Origin: Halorubrum sp. PV6
GTDB taxonomy: Archaea > Halobacteriota > Halobacteria > Halobacteriales > Haloferacaceae
Direction of reading: 5' to 3'
Length of the DNA: 64,000 bases
Assembly: GCF_003990725.2 (NCBI RefSeq)
Contig: NZ_CP030065.1
Span: 186,001 to 250,000 of the forward strand
Shown: positions 51,187 to 60,817 of the stretch, piece by piece
Numbering within the stretch: position 1 is the first letter of the stretch
Layout: each line of letters starts with the position of its first letter
The notes under the pieces: generated by a model
Seen by the model: only the letters and a program-made list of their open reading frames with translations
What the model was told of the DNA's origin: nothing
Databases searched by the model: none
Position numbers and translations under genes: made by a program

Positions 51187-52356
51187 ATGGAATATAGCTC
51201 AGGACTACGACGGCGGATCATCTTCGGAATTGGAGGGTTAGGATTAGTAGCTGCTGTCATTTTTGTTTTAATCCAGTTTCAGGCAACGCTGATATTTGCA
51301 ATCTTTCTCTACTACGCAAGCCGACCAATTTATCGTAAACTCGAGAACCTCTCGCTTCCGTCGCGACTCCAAGGCCATCGCGTTCCCTATCGCCGTCAAG
51401 TTCTTGCTATGGTTACAATTGCTATTTTCCTACTGCCGTTTCTCTTTTTGCTCACATACACCCTTGTACTGGTAGTACCCGAAATCCAACGGCTCGCTGG
51501 AGGGGATGGTCCCGGTGCAGCATACATCTCTGCACTACAGTCGGCACAAGGAAGTGGACTCCCGGGTCCACTCGTAGGACTAGAAATTAGTGACATACTG
51601 GGACTGAGTCCTGAGGAAGTCGTAGCAATCCTCAACGACCCCGCAGTTCAGACATGGGTCGAACAAATAGTTGCTACACTGACCGGTTCAGTCGGGTTCA
51701 TCGCAAACGCAGCACTCCATGGATTCATTCTTCTGGCCGGGACATATTATATGCTTACTGACGGCTCACGACTTGTAGACTGGTTTCTCGACAATTTTGA
51801 TGGATCAGGTGTTGTCGAGTCATATGTAGTAGCTGTTGATGATGAACTGTCTTCCATTCTCTTCGGTAATATCCTAAACGCATTTGTGACGGGTATCATC
51901 GGAATTCTTGTCTTTTCTGGATACAATCTCGTTGCACCAGGAGCAGTAAACGTTCCATTTGCGCCCCTAGTCGGCGCACTCACAGGAGCAGGAAGTTTAA
52001 TACCAGTTGTGGGAATGAAAATTGTGTACCTCCCTGTCGGAGCAATTCTCGCGATAGCTGCTGTCACCAGTGGTCAGGCAAGTGCGTTCGGCTTCGTGAT
52101 CCTGTTTCTCGTTTTAGCCTTCGTAGTCGTTGATACGATTCCTGACTTTCTAATTCGCCCGTATGTGAGCGGTAACCGGACGCATGTGGGACTACTAATG
52201 TTTGCCTATATTCTCGGACCGATCGCGTTCGGGTTCTACGGTATTTTTCTTGGCCCAATACTGCTTGTCCTCCTCGCAGAGTTCTTTAGAACTATTGCAT
52301 CGTACGTGCTTACCGGCAGACAGCCACATGAACAATCAAGTCTCTCGGACTACTGA
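51187..52356 (+). CDS. AI-2E family transporter
   Basis: A 389-residue membrane protein. Long N-terminal hydrophobic pair (IIFGIGGLGLVAAVIFVLIQ, ATLIFAIFLYYASRPI), a large periplasmic-type loop, and C-terminal helices with the characteristic blocks LFGNILNAFVTGIIGILVFSG, GALTGAGSLIPVVGMKIVYLP and DTIPDFLIRPYVSGN. This is the AI-2E/TqsA-like (UPF0118) family, including some Na+/H+ antiporters. Substrate not predictable. Confidence 0.85.
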   Translation: MEYSSGLRRRIIFGIGGLGLVAAVIFVLIQFQATLIFAIFLYYASRPIYRKLENLSLPSRLQGHRVPYRRQVLAMVTIAIFLLPFLFLLTYTLVLVVPEIQRLAGGDGPGAAYISALQSAQGSGLPGPLVGLEISDILGLSPEEVVAILNDPAVQTWVEQIVATLTGSVGFIANAALHGFILLAGTYYMLTDGSRLVDWFLDNFDGSGVVESYVVAVDDELSSILFGNILNAFVTGIIGILVFSGYNLVAPGAVNVPFAPLVGALTGAGSLIPVVGMKIVYLPVGAILAIAAVTSGQASAFGFVILFLVLAFVVVDTIPDFLIRPYVSGNRTHVGLLMFAYILGPIAFGFYGIFLGPILLVLLAEFFRTIASYVLTGRQPHEQSSLSDY

Positions 52357-52518
52357 ATAACCCGCTAATAGCAATATTTGTCTCCATATCTGTGAACAGA
52401 AACCGAGACGCATCTTACTGACCAACACCTAGAGACATCGAATACTACCTGGACAAAGCGGTCATTTGGATACGGACGGAAACGCATAGTTAGCTACGGG
52501 CCAACGTTCTGAGCATCC

Positions 52519-53253
52519 ATGTACACAATCGCTGACCTGCCCATCGAAAACACCCTCCAGACAGTCGAATATGACCTCGGGCTCGAATCGGCGCTCCGTC
52601 GGATGTTCGAGAACAGCTACACCCAGATCGGTGTCGAACGTGACAGCGAGCTCGTCGGGATTGTCACCTACAGGTCAGTCGTCCGGACCCTCCTTGCATT
52701 CCAGCGGCTGGAGGTCGGACACAAAACGCTCGATAAGATTTCGGTCGGAGCGGCCGTCGAAGATGCACACACCATCAGTGAAGACGAGAACCTTCTCGCC
52801 GTATTCGATGCACTCGCAGAACACACGTACATCGTGGCCGATCGAGACGACGAGTGGCGGATTCTGACCGACTACGACCTCCTGACGCGATTGAAACAGA
52901 TGCTCGAGCCGTTTCTGTTGATCGAGTCTATCGAAATACAGTTGCGCGAGATTTTCACGCGAGTGTTCGGAGATTCGCTGTCGGAGCAGCTATCCGAAAC
53001 GTTCGATGAGGAACACCCACTGCCAACGCCAGCGTCGATCGAGCATTGTAGTTACGCACACTATGCCCAATTCGTCTCGATTCACTGGGCAGAATTCGAA
53101 TCACTCTTCGATGATCAACAGGACGTGATCCGCGAGTTAGTGCTTGAAATCGGAGATATGCGAAATCAGCTCTTCCACTTTCGAGTCGACGACCCGGACG
53201 AATTTGACCGAGATCTGCTTCGCTTCGGTCAGTCATACTTTTCCTCCGTGTGA
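52519..53253 (+). CDS. CBS-domain protein
   Basis: A 244-residue protein. Residues 1-125 hold a pair of CBS motifs (LGLESALRRMFENSYTQIGVERDSELVGIVTYRSV and EDENLLAVFDALAEHTYIVADRDDEWRILTDYDLL), which bind adenosyl ligands. The C-terminal half (IQLREIFTRVFGD ... IRELVLEIGDMRNQLFHFRVDDPDEFDRDLLRF) resembles a HEPN/Swt1-like helical domain with an R-x4-6-H arrangement (RNQLFHF). The combination suggests a ligand-regulated effector, but the role is unknown. Confidence 0.75.
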   Translation: MYTIADLPIENTLQTVEYDLGLESALRRMFENSYTQIGVERDSELVGIVTYRSVVRTLLAFQRLEVGHKTLDKISVGAAVEDAHTISEDENLLAVFDALAEHTYIVADRDDEWRILTDYDLLTRLKQMLEPFLLIESIEIQLREIFTRVFGDSLSEQLSETFDEEHPLPTPASIEHCSYAHYAQFVSIHWAEFESLFDDQQDVIRELVLEIGDMRNQLFHFRVDDPDEFDRDLLRFGQSYFSSV

Positions 53254-53412
53254 CTTCTGGGTTCGTGCGCGGGGGGTCCTGAGTATCATACGGCTTGTCG
53301 GCAAGTCGAGCAACTGGCCTGGGCTCTATGCATTGAGAGAGCCAGTCTCAACTAATGTTACCCCAGTGGGTGGAGAACGCTTTTGTGTGATACTTCCCAA
53401 CCTCATTTCACA

Positions 53413-53521
53413 ATGACTGACGATGATACAACCGGCGACACCGGTGATAATAGAGATGATTCCACAGACAGACAGGAAGCACTGGGCGGAACGTCACAAA
53501 AGGGATTCACCGGTGATGAAG
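53413..53521 (+). pseudogene. N-terminal stub cut by IS6 copy 2
   Basis: ATG 53413 opens MTDDDTTGDTGDNRDDSTDR, an acidic haloarchaeal-type start of 36 codons that runs into the IS6 end at 53522. The remainder of the gene is not found on the other side. Confidence 0.4.
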
Positions 53522-54213
53522 GGTCGTGTTAACTTAAGCATCGGTTCCAGCAGACGGCAAAGGCTCGGAGCCACGATTCTGCCGCCGTCGGCTCCGCATT
53601 TCTAAACGTATTTGAAAACGAAGATGTTCTGCGTTTTACTTTTCTAAAGACACGTTCGACAGCATTCCGATTTCCATGACGAGTGATTTGAAATCGAAGC
53701 GAGGTTCGTGAGAGCGCAGCTGTGAGATGGCCGCCAGCGTCAACGAAAAAGAGCGCGTCGTCAACATGGTGTTTCTCTCTGAGATCGCGGAGAAACACCA
53801 GAGTGAATTGTTGATTTTGGACAGGAAATACGTCAACGTGGAGGAATTTATTTGTACGAGGATCGACGGCAGCGTACAGCCAGAATCGGTCTGAGTCGAT
53901 CTGAATCGCAGTCTCGTCGACCGCAACGCGATTCGGGCTTGCCCCGTCAGCTGGCTGTAGATTGGCCTTTTGAATCCAGTTGTGGATCGCTGTGCGGCTT
54001 CGCTCGACACCCAACTTCTCAAGATACTGTTTGGTATTCGAAAGTGATAGGCCAGCAAGGTGGAGCTGAATACCGGTTTCAATGAACTCGTGGGGTGTCC
54101 GCTCTCGCTCCACAAACTCCAAGTCGATCCAATCAGTAGAGCCGGCGAGGCGGTCGCTTTTGGGCATAGAGCACTCGAAACGTCGACCGCCTCGCTCTTA
54201 ACTTAACATCGCC
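53522..54213 (-). mobile_element. IS6-family element, copy 2
   Basis: 692 bp, same ends as copy 1 but inverted. The flanking 8-mers TGATGAAG and GTTCATTC do not match, so no target duplication is visible and the copy may have mediated a deletion or rearrangement. Confidence 0.82.
53529..54167 (-). CDS. IS6-family transposase
   Basis: A 212-residue transposase, nearly identical to that of copy 1 (a handful of substitutions such as F/Y and K/N), with the same DDE residues. Intact. Confidence 0.87.
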   Translation of the reverse strand: MPKSDRLAGSTDWIDLEFVERERTPHEFIETGIQLHLAGLSLSNTKQYLEKLGVERSRTAIHNWIQKANLQPADGASPNRVAVDETAIQIDSDRFWLYAAVDPRTNKFLHVDVFPVQNQQFTLVFLRDLREKHHVDDALFFVDAGGHLTAALSRTSLRFQITRHGNRNAVERVFRKVKRRTSSFSNTFRNAEPTAAESWLRAFAVCWNRCLS

Positions 54214-54407
54214 GTTCATTCCCGTCACCATATTTATATATACAGCGTATTCGGCTTCGTCGACCGTGGCCGGTATGTCCCCACGTTCCAGCCAGAGAAA
54301 TCTTCCGCGCGTGGCGGGGGGCACTCCCCCCAGAGAAACGAACTGACTGGTGACTCCCGAGCCCGCTGACCGACGCATCATCGCAACCCCAGACCAACCC
54401 ACCCATC

Positions 54408-54809
54408 ATGACCCGAACACTCCACGTCCAGATCAAGTCCGCGGATCGCAGCGGCCTCGAGGAGCGGCTCGAAGCGATCGACGCCGGCAACGATGTCGAA
54501 CCCGGTGAACCAACGCTGTCAATCGAGGACCTCAAGACGTTCGGTCGCGTCTTTCGATCGACCAACCTCGAACTCCTCGAAGCAATCGTTGCACACGAGC
54601 CGGAAGGCATTCGTGAACTCGCTCGCCTTGTTGACCGGGACCCACCAGAGGTTCTCAACAACGTGAACGAGCTGGCCGACTACGGCCTCGTCGAATTCGA
54701 AGAGAACGGCAGCGCGAAGCGCCCCGTTGTGTGGTACGACGAGATTGACGCGGAATTCCCCTCACGCCGCCGTCGGGACGAGAATGCAGAGTATAAAATA
54801 GAATTCTGA
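54408..54809 (+). CDS. HVO_A0114-type winged-helix DNA-binding protein
   Basis: A 133-residue protein (MTRTLHVQIKSADRSG). The sequence LSIEDLKTFGRVFRSTNLELLEAIVAHEPEGIRELARLVDRDPPEVLNNVNELADYGLVEFEENGSAKRPVV follows the pattern of the HVO_A0114 antitoxin-like regulators, usually paired with a small toxin gene. The expected partner is absent; the IS6 copy 2 lies upstream and may have removed it. Confidence 0.7.
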   Translation: MTRTLHVQIKSADRSGLEERLEAIDAGNDVEPGEPTLSIEDLKTFGRVFRSTNLELLEAIVAHEPEGIRELARLVDRDPPEVLNNVNELADYGLVEFEENGSAKRPVVWYDEIDAEFPSRRRRDENAEYKIEF

Positions 54810-54866
54810 CAACAGTCGCAGCGCCGTCGCCGGAACGTATTTGATGGTCGCTTTCGCCCTCCACAT

Positions 54867-55721
54867 ATGGACCTCCAAATCGACCATGTCACGGTCGCAG
54901 GACGAGATCTGGACCGTCTCGTCGATGCATTCAGCGATGCTGGCCTCCCGGTGGAGTACGGCGGCCGTCACTCGAACGGCGTCACGCACATGGCAATTGT
55001 TGGGTTTCGGGACGGAAGCTACATCGAACTCATTTCGACGCTAGAGCCTGACGCCGAGTCGCCGTGGTGGGACGATCCTATTCAGGGAGATGGCGGCCCA
55101 TGTGCCTGGGCCGTCGACGTTAACGATATTGATACCGCGAGTGCTGACCTCCGCGACCGGGGCATCCACGTCGACGGCCCCTCGGAGTACAAACGGACTC
55201 GAGAGGATGGAACGCTTGTTGAGTGGGATCTTACCTACCTCGAGGAAGGCGATCCAGGCTCGACGCTCCCGTTTCTCATCAGCGACCGAACTCCCCGCAA
55301 ACGGCGGGTCCAGCCGACAGGTGATCTGGCATCGTCGTCGATCACTGGAGTCGATACGGTCATTCTTGGCGTCGGTGACCTCGACGCCGGAATCGCAGAG
55401 TTTGAGAAGGCATTCGACGCGGACGGACCAGAGATTGGTAACAGCGACATTTTTGACGCCAAGACGGCATCGTTCCCCGGACTCCCGGTGGTGCTTGCAG
55501 AACCACGCGGCGACGGCCAACTCGCAGAGCGGCTTGCGGCCTTCAGCCCCCGACCAGTCGCGTATCTGCTCGGTGAGGAGCAACGGACAGAGGACGCCGA
55601 ACGAATGCTACCGTTAGACGACAGCACTACGGGTTCGCTTGCCGACCGAACTGTCGAGTGGCTCTCTGTAACCTACCCGTCGGGGTATCCGTATCTCGGG
55701 ATTGTCGACATAGAACCCTAG
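54867..55721 (+). CDS. VOC/glyoxalase-like protein
   Basis: A 284-residue protein (MDLQIDHVTVAGRDLDRLVDAF). It contains a vicinal-oxygen-chelate domain with IDHVTVAGRDLD at the start and GSYIELI-type metal region (GFRDGSYIELIS), then a second half with VDTVILGVGDLDAGIAEFEKAF that looks like a second VOC module. This is the layout of the glyoxalase-like PF13468 group. Next to the liv genes, it could serve the catabolism of the imported compound. Confidence 0.78.
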   Translation: MDLQIDHVTVAGRDLDRLVDAFSDAGLPVEYGGRHSNGVTHMAIVGFRDGSYIELISTLEPDAESPWWDDPIQGDGGPCAWAVDVNDIDTASADLRDRGIHVDGPSEYKRTREDGTLVEWDLTYLEEGDPGSTLPFLISDRTPRKRRVQPTGDLASSSITGVDTVILGVGDLDAGIAEFEKAFDADGPEIGNSDIFDAKTASFPGLPVVLAEPRGDGQLAERLAAFSPRPVAYLLGEEQRTEDAERMLPLDDSTTGSLADRTVEWLSVTYPSGYPYLGIVDIEP

Positions 55722-55796
55722 AGAAAAAAGGAACCATTGAGGGGTGACACCTACGAGGAGAAGCCGTACCAAAAATTGTGGTCCGCGGTCGAACCG

Positions 55797-56501
55797 TTAT
55801 CCGCCGAGGAACTCCCGACGAACGTCCTCATCATTGAGGAGCGAGTCGCCGTCATCCTCGTAGCGGTTCTCCCCGTTGGCGAGGACGTAGCCGCGATCGC
55901 AGCGTCGCAACGCCTCTTTCGCATTTTGTTCCACCATGAGGATCGTGGTGCCCGCCTCGTTGATCTCGTCTACCCGGTCGAACATGTCGTCGACGAGATC
56001 GGGTGCGAGCCCCGCACTGGGCTCGTCTAAGAGCAACACGTCGGGATCGAGCATCAGCGCACACCCCATCGCAAGCATCTGCTGTTGGCCGCCTGAGAGG
56101 GAACCAGCATCCTCATCTGTTCGGCCGGCGAGCGCCGGGAAGCGATCGTAGACATCGCGTTTGCGGTCGGTCGGCATCTCGTCGAGCACGTACGCGCCGA
56201 GCCGCAGGTTCTCCTCGACAGTCAGCGTCGGGAAGACGTTGTCCGTTTGTGGGACGTAGCCGATCCGCTCGCGGACTACCTCCTCTGGGGACAGCCCAGA
56301 GATGTCCGTCCCTTGGTACTCGATCGACCCGCCTAGACAGGTCGCAATCCCGACAATCGTTTTCATCACCGTCGATTTGCCGGCGCCGTTTGGCCCGACA
56401 ATTGTCACGTACTCGCCGTCGTCGACGTGGAGATCAACGCCAGAGAGAACTTGAAGGTCGCCGTATCCCGCGTCAAGATCGACGACATCAAGCAGGCTCA
56501 T
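55797..56501 (-). CDS. livF: Branched-chain-type ABC transporter ATPase LivF
   Basis: A 234-residue ATPase: Walker A GPNGAGKST (residues 36-44), signature LSGGQQQM, Walker B DVLLLDEPSAGLAP and H-loop region VEQNAKEAL, diagnostic of LivF. It overlaps livG by 4 bp. The last gene of the liv operon. Confidence 0.92.
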   Translation of the reverse strand: MSLLDVVDLDAGYGDLQVLSGVDLHVDDGEYVTIVGPNGAGKSTVMKTIVGIATCLGGSIEYQGTDISGLSPEEVVRERIGYVPQTDNVFPTLTVEENLRLGAYVLDEMPTDRKRDVYDRFPALAGRTDEDAGSLSGGQQQMLAMGCALMLDPDVLLLDEPSAGLAPDLVDDMFDRVDEINEAGTTILMVEQNAKEALRRCDRGYVLANGENRYEDDGDSLLNDEDVRREFLGG

Positions 56502-57262
56502 TTGGCATCACCGCCGAGATACGCCTCGATCACACGCTCGTCTTTGAGGACCATCTCCGGGTCACCCTCAACGAGCAGTTGCCCTTGTTGGAGGACGATT
56601 AGCCGGTCAACGAGCTCAGTCAACGTTTCGAGCTCGTGTTCAATGATTACGACCGTCATCCCGTCCTCGTTGAGGTCGCGCACGTGGTCTGCAATCTCAC
56701 GAGTCAACGTCGGGTTGACGCCCGCGAACGGCTCATCGAGCATGAGTACGTCTGGATCGAGCATCAGCGTACGCGCGAGCTCAAGCAGCTTCCGTTGGCC
56801 GCCGGACAGGTTGCTGCTGTATTCGTCGGCGAGGTGATCCAGTTCGAACATCTCGATCAGTTCATCTGCCCGCTCTCGGACGGTCCCCTCTCGCTCCTGC
56901 ATTGAACCGCTGCGAAGCAGCGCGGGAAGCGTCCGTTCGCCCGGCTGGTCTGGAGCGGCGAGCCGCACGTTGTCTCGGACCGTCATCGTCTCCAACTCGC
57001 GGGTGTTCTGGAACGTCCGCACCAACCCACGATGTGCCAATGACTCGGGCGAATCGCCCGTCACGTCGGAGCCTTTGAGACTGACGGTGCCGCCGTCGGG
57101 TGAGATGACGCCGCTGACGCAGTTGAAGAACGTCGATTTTCCTGCGCCGTTGGGTCCCATCACGCCGACGAGCTCTCCGTCTTCTATCGACACCGAAAGC
57201 CCGTCTATCGCTCGCAGGCCCCCGAACTCCTTCACGAGGCCCTCCGCGGAGAGGAGGCTCAT
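56498..57262 (-). CDS. livG: Branched-chain-type ABC transporter ATPase LivG
   Basis: A 254-residue ATPase: Walker A GPNGAGKST (36-44), the LivG block NCVSGVISPDGGTV, signature LSGGQRKLLELARTL, Walker B VLMLDEPFAGVNP and VIIEHELETL. Overlaps livM by 4 bp. Confidence 0.92.
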   Translation of the reverse strand: MSLLSAEGLVKEFGGLRAIDGLSVSIEDGELVGVMGPNGAGKSTFFNCVSGVISPDGGTVSLKGSDVTGDSPESLAHRGLVRTFQNTRELETMTVRDNVRLAAPDQPGERTLPALLRSGSMQEREGTVRERADELIEMFELDHLADEYSSNLSGGQRKLLELARTLMLDPDVLMLDEPFAGVNPTLTREIADHVRDLNEDGMTVVIIEHELETLTELVDRLIVLQQGQLLVEGDPEMVLKDERVIEAYLGGDAK

Positions 57263-58302
57263 TGGTCCACCCCCAACTCCTGCGGGTCGCCCCAGATTCC
57301 GGCAGGGCGATAGCGGATTACTGCAACGAGGATCAGGCCGACGACGATGAGCCGAATTGAGGCGAACACGTCGCCGGAGACCGGCGTCACGTTGAGTGCG
57401 AACCGGGAGATGAGCCGAAGCCCCATAATTATCGACAACCCGGCGAGCACTGCTCGGTGGTTCGCTGCGCCGCCGAGTAGCATCCCGATCCAGACGGTGA
57501 CCGTTACCTGAATCGTGAAGAAGCCGGGTGCGACCGCACCGTTGTACAGCGCGAACAACCCTCCGGCGAGGCCCGCAAGTGCCGCGCCGTAGACGAACGC
57601 TTGCGTTTTGTAGGTTATCGTGGATTTCCCCACGGAGCGCGTCACGAGTTCGTCAGCCCGGATCGCCCGGAGGACGCGCCCGTACGGCGCATCGGTCAGT
57701 CGAGTGACGACCGCGAGAGTGACGAGGGTGACCCCACCCAAGACGAGAAGCGTGGCGACGAGGCGGGTGTCGCTGTCGGAGACGAGCGAAGCGATCGGTC
57801 GTGGCACGCCGAGGATGCCGACGTTCCCGCCGAAGATGTTCTCGAAGTTGACGAAGATTGAGTGGAATATCTCCGCTGTCGCAAGCGTCACGATCGCGAG
57901 GAAGTCGCCGCGGAGTCGGATCGAGGTGAGGCTGACGGCTGCCCCGAGGATCGCGGCCGCGATCACACCGACGGCGAGCCCTAACGGCCAGGGATACCCC
58001 AAGCCGATCCCCGCAAATGTGTCCTGTGCCGTGAGCATCGCAGTCGCGTACGCACCGACTGCAAAGAAGACGACGTGGCCAAAGTTGACGAGGCCGGTGT
58101 GACCGTACTGAAGGTCAAGCCCCAGTACGAGGATCCCGTAGATCACAAAGAGGATCCCGACTTCGACGAAGACGTAGAGCGCGCTCGGGAGTTGGGCGCG
58201 AAGTGGCGTCACCGCGAACAGCGCGCCGAGGAGGAGACAGACGAGTCCCGCAATCAGGGCTCGGTCTCCGCGTCCGGATGGGAGCCGATCGAGAACGCTC
58301 AC
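57259..58302 (-). CDS. livM: Branched-chain-type ABC permease LivM
   Basis: A 347-residue membrane protein with about ten hydrophobic helices and the family signatures GLDLQYGHTGLVNFGHVVFFAVGAY, SLTSIRLRGDFLAIVTLATAEI and GMLLGGAANHRAVLAG. Overlaps both neighbours by 4 bp. Confidence 0.92.
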   Translation of the reverse strand: MSVLDRLPSGRGDRALIAGLVCLLLGALFAVTPLRAQLPSALYVFVEVGILFVIYGILVLGLDLQYGHTGLVNFGHVVFFAVGAYATAMLTAQDTFAGIGLGYPWPLGLAVGVIAAAILGAAVSLTSIRLRGDFLAIVTLATAEIFHSIFVNFENIFGGNVGILGVPRPIASLVSDSDTRLVATLLVLGGVTLVTLAVVTRLTDAPYGRVLRAIRADELVTRSVGKSTITYKTQAFVYGAALAGLAGGLFALYNGAVAPGFFTIQVTVTVWIGMLLGGAANHRAVLAGLSIIMGLRLISRFALNVTPVSGDVFASIRLIVVGLILVAVIRYRPAGIWGDPQELGVDQ

Positions 58303-59213
58303 GCCTCACGCACCTCTGTTCCGGCAATCCCGCTGGGTTTGATGAGCAGTACGGCGATCAGAATCACGAACGCCACCGCAGACGACAAGCCGGTCATCGA
58401 CGAGGGGAGGAACGCCGTCGAGACGGCCAACACAAGGCCGATGACGTACGCTCCGAGGATCGCCCCGTACGGGCTTCCAGCCCCGCCGAGGATGGCTGCA
58501 GAGAGTATCTGCAGGATGTGGCTGAACCCGGTGTCGGCGCTGACGTTCGTCTGGACCGCCATCAGCACGCCTGCGAGTCCGGCGAGAACGCCGGCGAGCA
58601 CCCAGACGCTGTCGCGGATCAACTGGGTGTCGATACCGCGAACGCGCGCTAAGCTTTCGTCGTCGCCCATCGCCCGCATCGCGATTCCCACGTCTGTTCG
58701 GGTCAACAAGAGATGGATGGACGCGAACACCGCCACTGCTGACCCCACCACAACCAGCTGTTCGGATGTGACGAAGAAGCCGCCGAGGAGGTCGACGGGT
58801 CCGACCGGAAGGTCCGGAATCGCGTCAAACTGGAACGTCGACGTCTCTGTCTCGAAGTAGCGGGCGCTTCGGCCGCCAACGAGTCGGAGTCCATTCCGGA
58901 GAACGATTCCGAGGCCGATCGATGTCAACAACATCGGGACCGGTCCGGTGTGGTTGATCGGGGTGAAAAACCCACGGGCCAAGATGATACTGACGACGCC
59001 ACCGCCGATCATCGCCACGACGACCGCGACTGGAAGCGGGCCGGGCAGGGTATGCGCGGCGAGGAACCCGATGAAGGCACCGATGGAGATGTACTCCCCG
59101 TACGCGAAGTTGATCATGTTCACGATCCCGTAGATCAGTGTAAACCCGATCGCAGCGATCGCGATATATGACCCGGTGACCAGTCCGAAGATGATCTCCT
59201 GAAGTAGCCCCAT
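58299..59213 (-). CDS. livH: Branched-chain-type ABC permease LivH
   Basis: A 304-residue permease (MGLLQEIIFGLVTGSYIAIA) with YGIVNMINFAYGEYISIGAFIGF and AAILGGAGSPYGAILGAYVIG, the LivH signatures. It overlaps livM by 4 bp and follows the binding-protein gene by 5 bp. Confidence 0.92.
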   Translation of the reverse strand: MGLLQEIIFGLVTGSYIAIAAIGFTLIYGIVNMINFAYGEYISIGAFIGFLAAHTLPGPLPVAVVVAMIGGGVVSIILARGFFTPINHTGPVPMLLTSIGLGIVLRNGLRLVGGRSARYFETETSTFQFDAIPDLPVGPVDLLGGFFVTSEQLVVVGSAVAVFASIHLLLTRTDVGIAMRAMGDDESLARVRGIDTQLIRDSVWVLAGVLAGLAGVLMAVQTNVSADTGFSHILQILSAAILGGAGSPYGAILGAYVIGLVLAVSTAFLPSSMTGLSSAVAFVILIAVLLIKPSGIAGTEVREA

Positions 59214-59218
59214 CGCGG

Positions 59219-60583
59219 TTAGTATTCGCCTTCCGCGACGTACTCACGGACATCTTCGGCGGCGACCTCGGTGGTTTCGACGAAGCCACCGGACTCGGCA
59301 GTGCTGATCGTCACACTCCCGAAGACGTTGCCGTGCTCGGTGAAGTCCGTTGGCGTCGCGGCACCTCGGTAGGTGATCTCCTCACCGTTGGCGAGCGCTT
59401 CCTTACCTTCCGCGAAGGTGCTGACAGTCGTCCCCTCGCCGCGACTCACGGGACCGAGGTTTTTCTGGATCGCCTCGGGGTCCGTTGAGCCGGCGCGCTC
59501 GATAGCGAGCGCAGTTACCTGGACGGAGTCCCACGATGGCGGCGTCCAGCCGTTGATCTCGGCGTCACCTTCTTCGTTATAAATGTCCTCGAATGTGTCG
59601 TAGCTCGGGCCTGAACGACCGGGTGAGGCGACCCACGCGCCGTGGAGGTCACTGCCGACCTGATCGATAACAGCCTGCTGTGCCAGGGTGTCCGAGAGGA
59701 TGGGCTGACGCCCATAGCCGCCGTCGGACCAGTCACTGAGAGCCGTGATCGCCGACTCCTGCGGCATGCTCACGAGGAAGGCGTCGAAGTCGGCGTCAAA
59801 GAGCCGGCTAAGCGCCGACTGATAGCTCGAACTCCCCAGTTCGACCTCCACTCGTTCGGCGACAGTCCCCCCGTTCTGCTCGTAGACGGAGAGGAATCCG
59901 TCGACGTAGCTCCGCTCGCCCTCGGTGTTGCCGTTGATGATTCCGAGCGTCTCGAACCCTTCTTCAAGCGCATAGACGGCGCTCCCACCAGTGTGGACGG
60001 TGTCTCCGACAACGGTCCGCCACACCCACTCATCGTCACTCACGTCGCTGGGGGTTCCCTTGTCACCGCCGCGGGTGTCGAGGAACGTCGACCCCGGCCA
60101 CGGGGTGACGATGGGCGTTCGGAGGTCCTGAAGGTAGTCCCACAGCGGGTTGATCTCACTCGAGAAGAGACCAACAATCGCGGCGGCGTTGTCGTTTTCG
60201 ACCAACTGCGTCGCGACGGTCCGTGCTTCCTGCGGGTCGACGGCGGTGTCTCGGCGAACGAGCTCTAGCTCCGCACCGAGAGGCCCGCCAGCCTCGTTGA
60301 TGTGGCGGACTGCGGCGTCAGCCGCCTGCGACACACCGGGCTGAAGGAAGTCGAATGAGCCAGACAGCGCACCGGGTTGTCCGAAGACGATCGTATCTGG
60401 AGCGTCATCGCCGCTATCGCCACCGTCGCTGTCACTACCGTCACTCCCGCTGCCGTCACCGCCATCGCTACTCTCTTCATCGCCGCCAAATCCGATACAG
60501 CCTGAAAGGCCGGCAATGCCTCCGCTTCCGGCGAGGGTCAGAAAGGCTCGACGATCCACACGTTCCGTGATATCTAATGGCAT
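59219..60583 (-). CDS. Branched-chain-type ABC substrate-binding lipoprotein
   Basis: A 454-residue lipoprotein. Twin arginine (DRRAFLTLAG) and lipobox LSGC29 mark Tat export and lipid anchoring; a Ser/Gly/Asp linker follows. The periplasmic-binding fold of the LivJ/AmiC type starts IVFGQPGALSGSFDFLQPGVSQAADAAV and includes VGLFSSEINPL and GIINGNTEGERSYVDGF. First gene of the operon. Binding specificity cannot be read; the neighbours suggest an amino acid or amine. Confidence 0.88.
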   Translation of the reverse strand: MPLDITERVDRRAFLTLAGSGGIAGLSGCIGFGGDEESSDGGDGSGSDGSDSDGGDSGDDAPDTIVFGQPGALSGSFDFLQPGVSQAADAAVRHINEAGGPLGAELELVRRDTAVDPQEARTVATQLVENDNAAAIVGLFSSEINPLWDYLQDLRTPIVTPWPGSTFLDTRGGDKGTPSDVSDDEWVWRTVVGDTVHTGGSAVYALEEGFETLGIINGNTEGERSYVDGFLSVYEQNGGTVAERVEVELGSSSYQSALSRLFDADFDAFLVSMPQESAITALSDWSDGGYGRQPILSDTLAQQAVIDQVGSDLHGAWVASPGRSGPSYDTFEDIYNEEGDAEINGWTPPSWDSVQVTALAIERAGSTDPEAIQKNLGPVSRGEGTTVSTFAEGKEALANGEEITYRGAATPTDFTEHGNVFGSVTISTAESGGFVETTEVAAEDVREYVAEGEY

Positions 60584-60817
60584 TCCAGTTTTCGCTCATA
60601 TACAATACTACTTAAATACTTGGTCGACCATGGTCACATCGAAGTTACAAAATGGATGAGTATAAGTATATTTAACCGTTAAATGATCTAAACTAGTTAT
60701 AGAACGACATCCAATTCACAAAAACAGACTTTTATTGCTTATTCTCGGCACTATTCTAATTCTTTTGATTGTCAACGATATGTCGTCAACGACCGATAGT
60801 AGCCGCCACCTCTTACC
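60584..60817. promoter_or_regulatory. liv operon promoter region
   Basis: On the minus strand TATTTAAGTAGT at about 60613-60624 is TATA-like, some 30 bp before the ATG at 60583. Immediately upstream is the palindrome TGGTCGACCA (about 60623-60632), and TTTAACCGTTAAA at 60671-60683 is another. Both are candidate operator sites. Confidence 0.5.
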
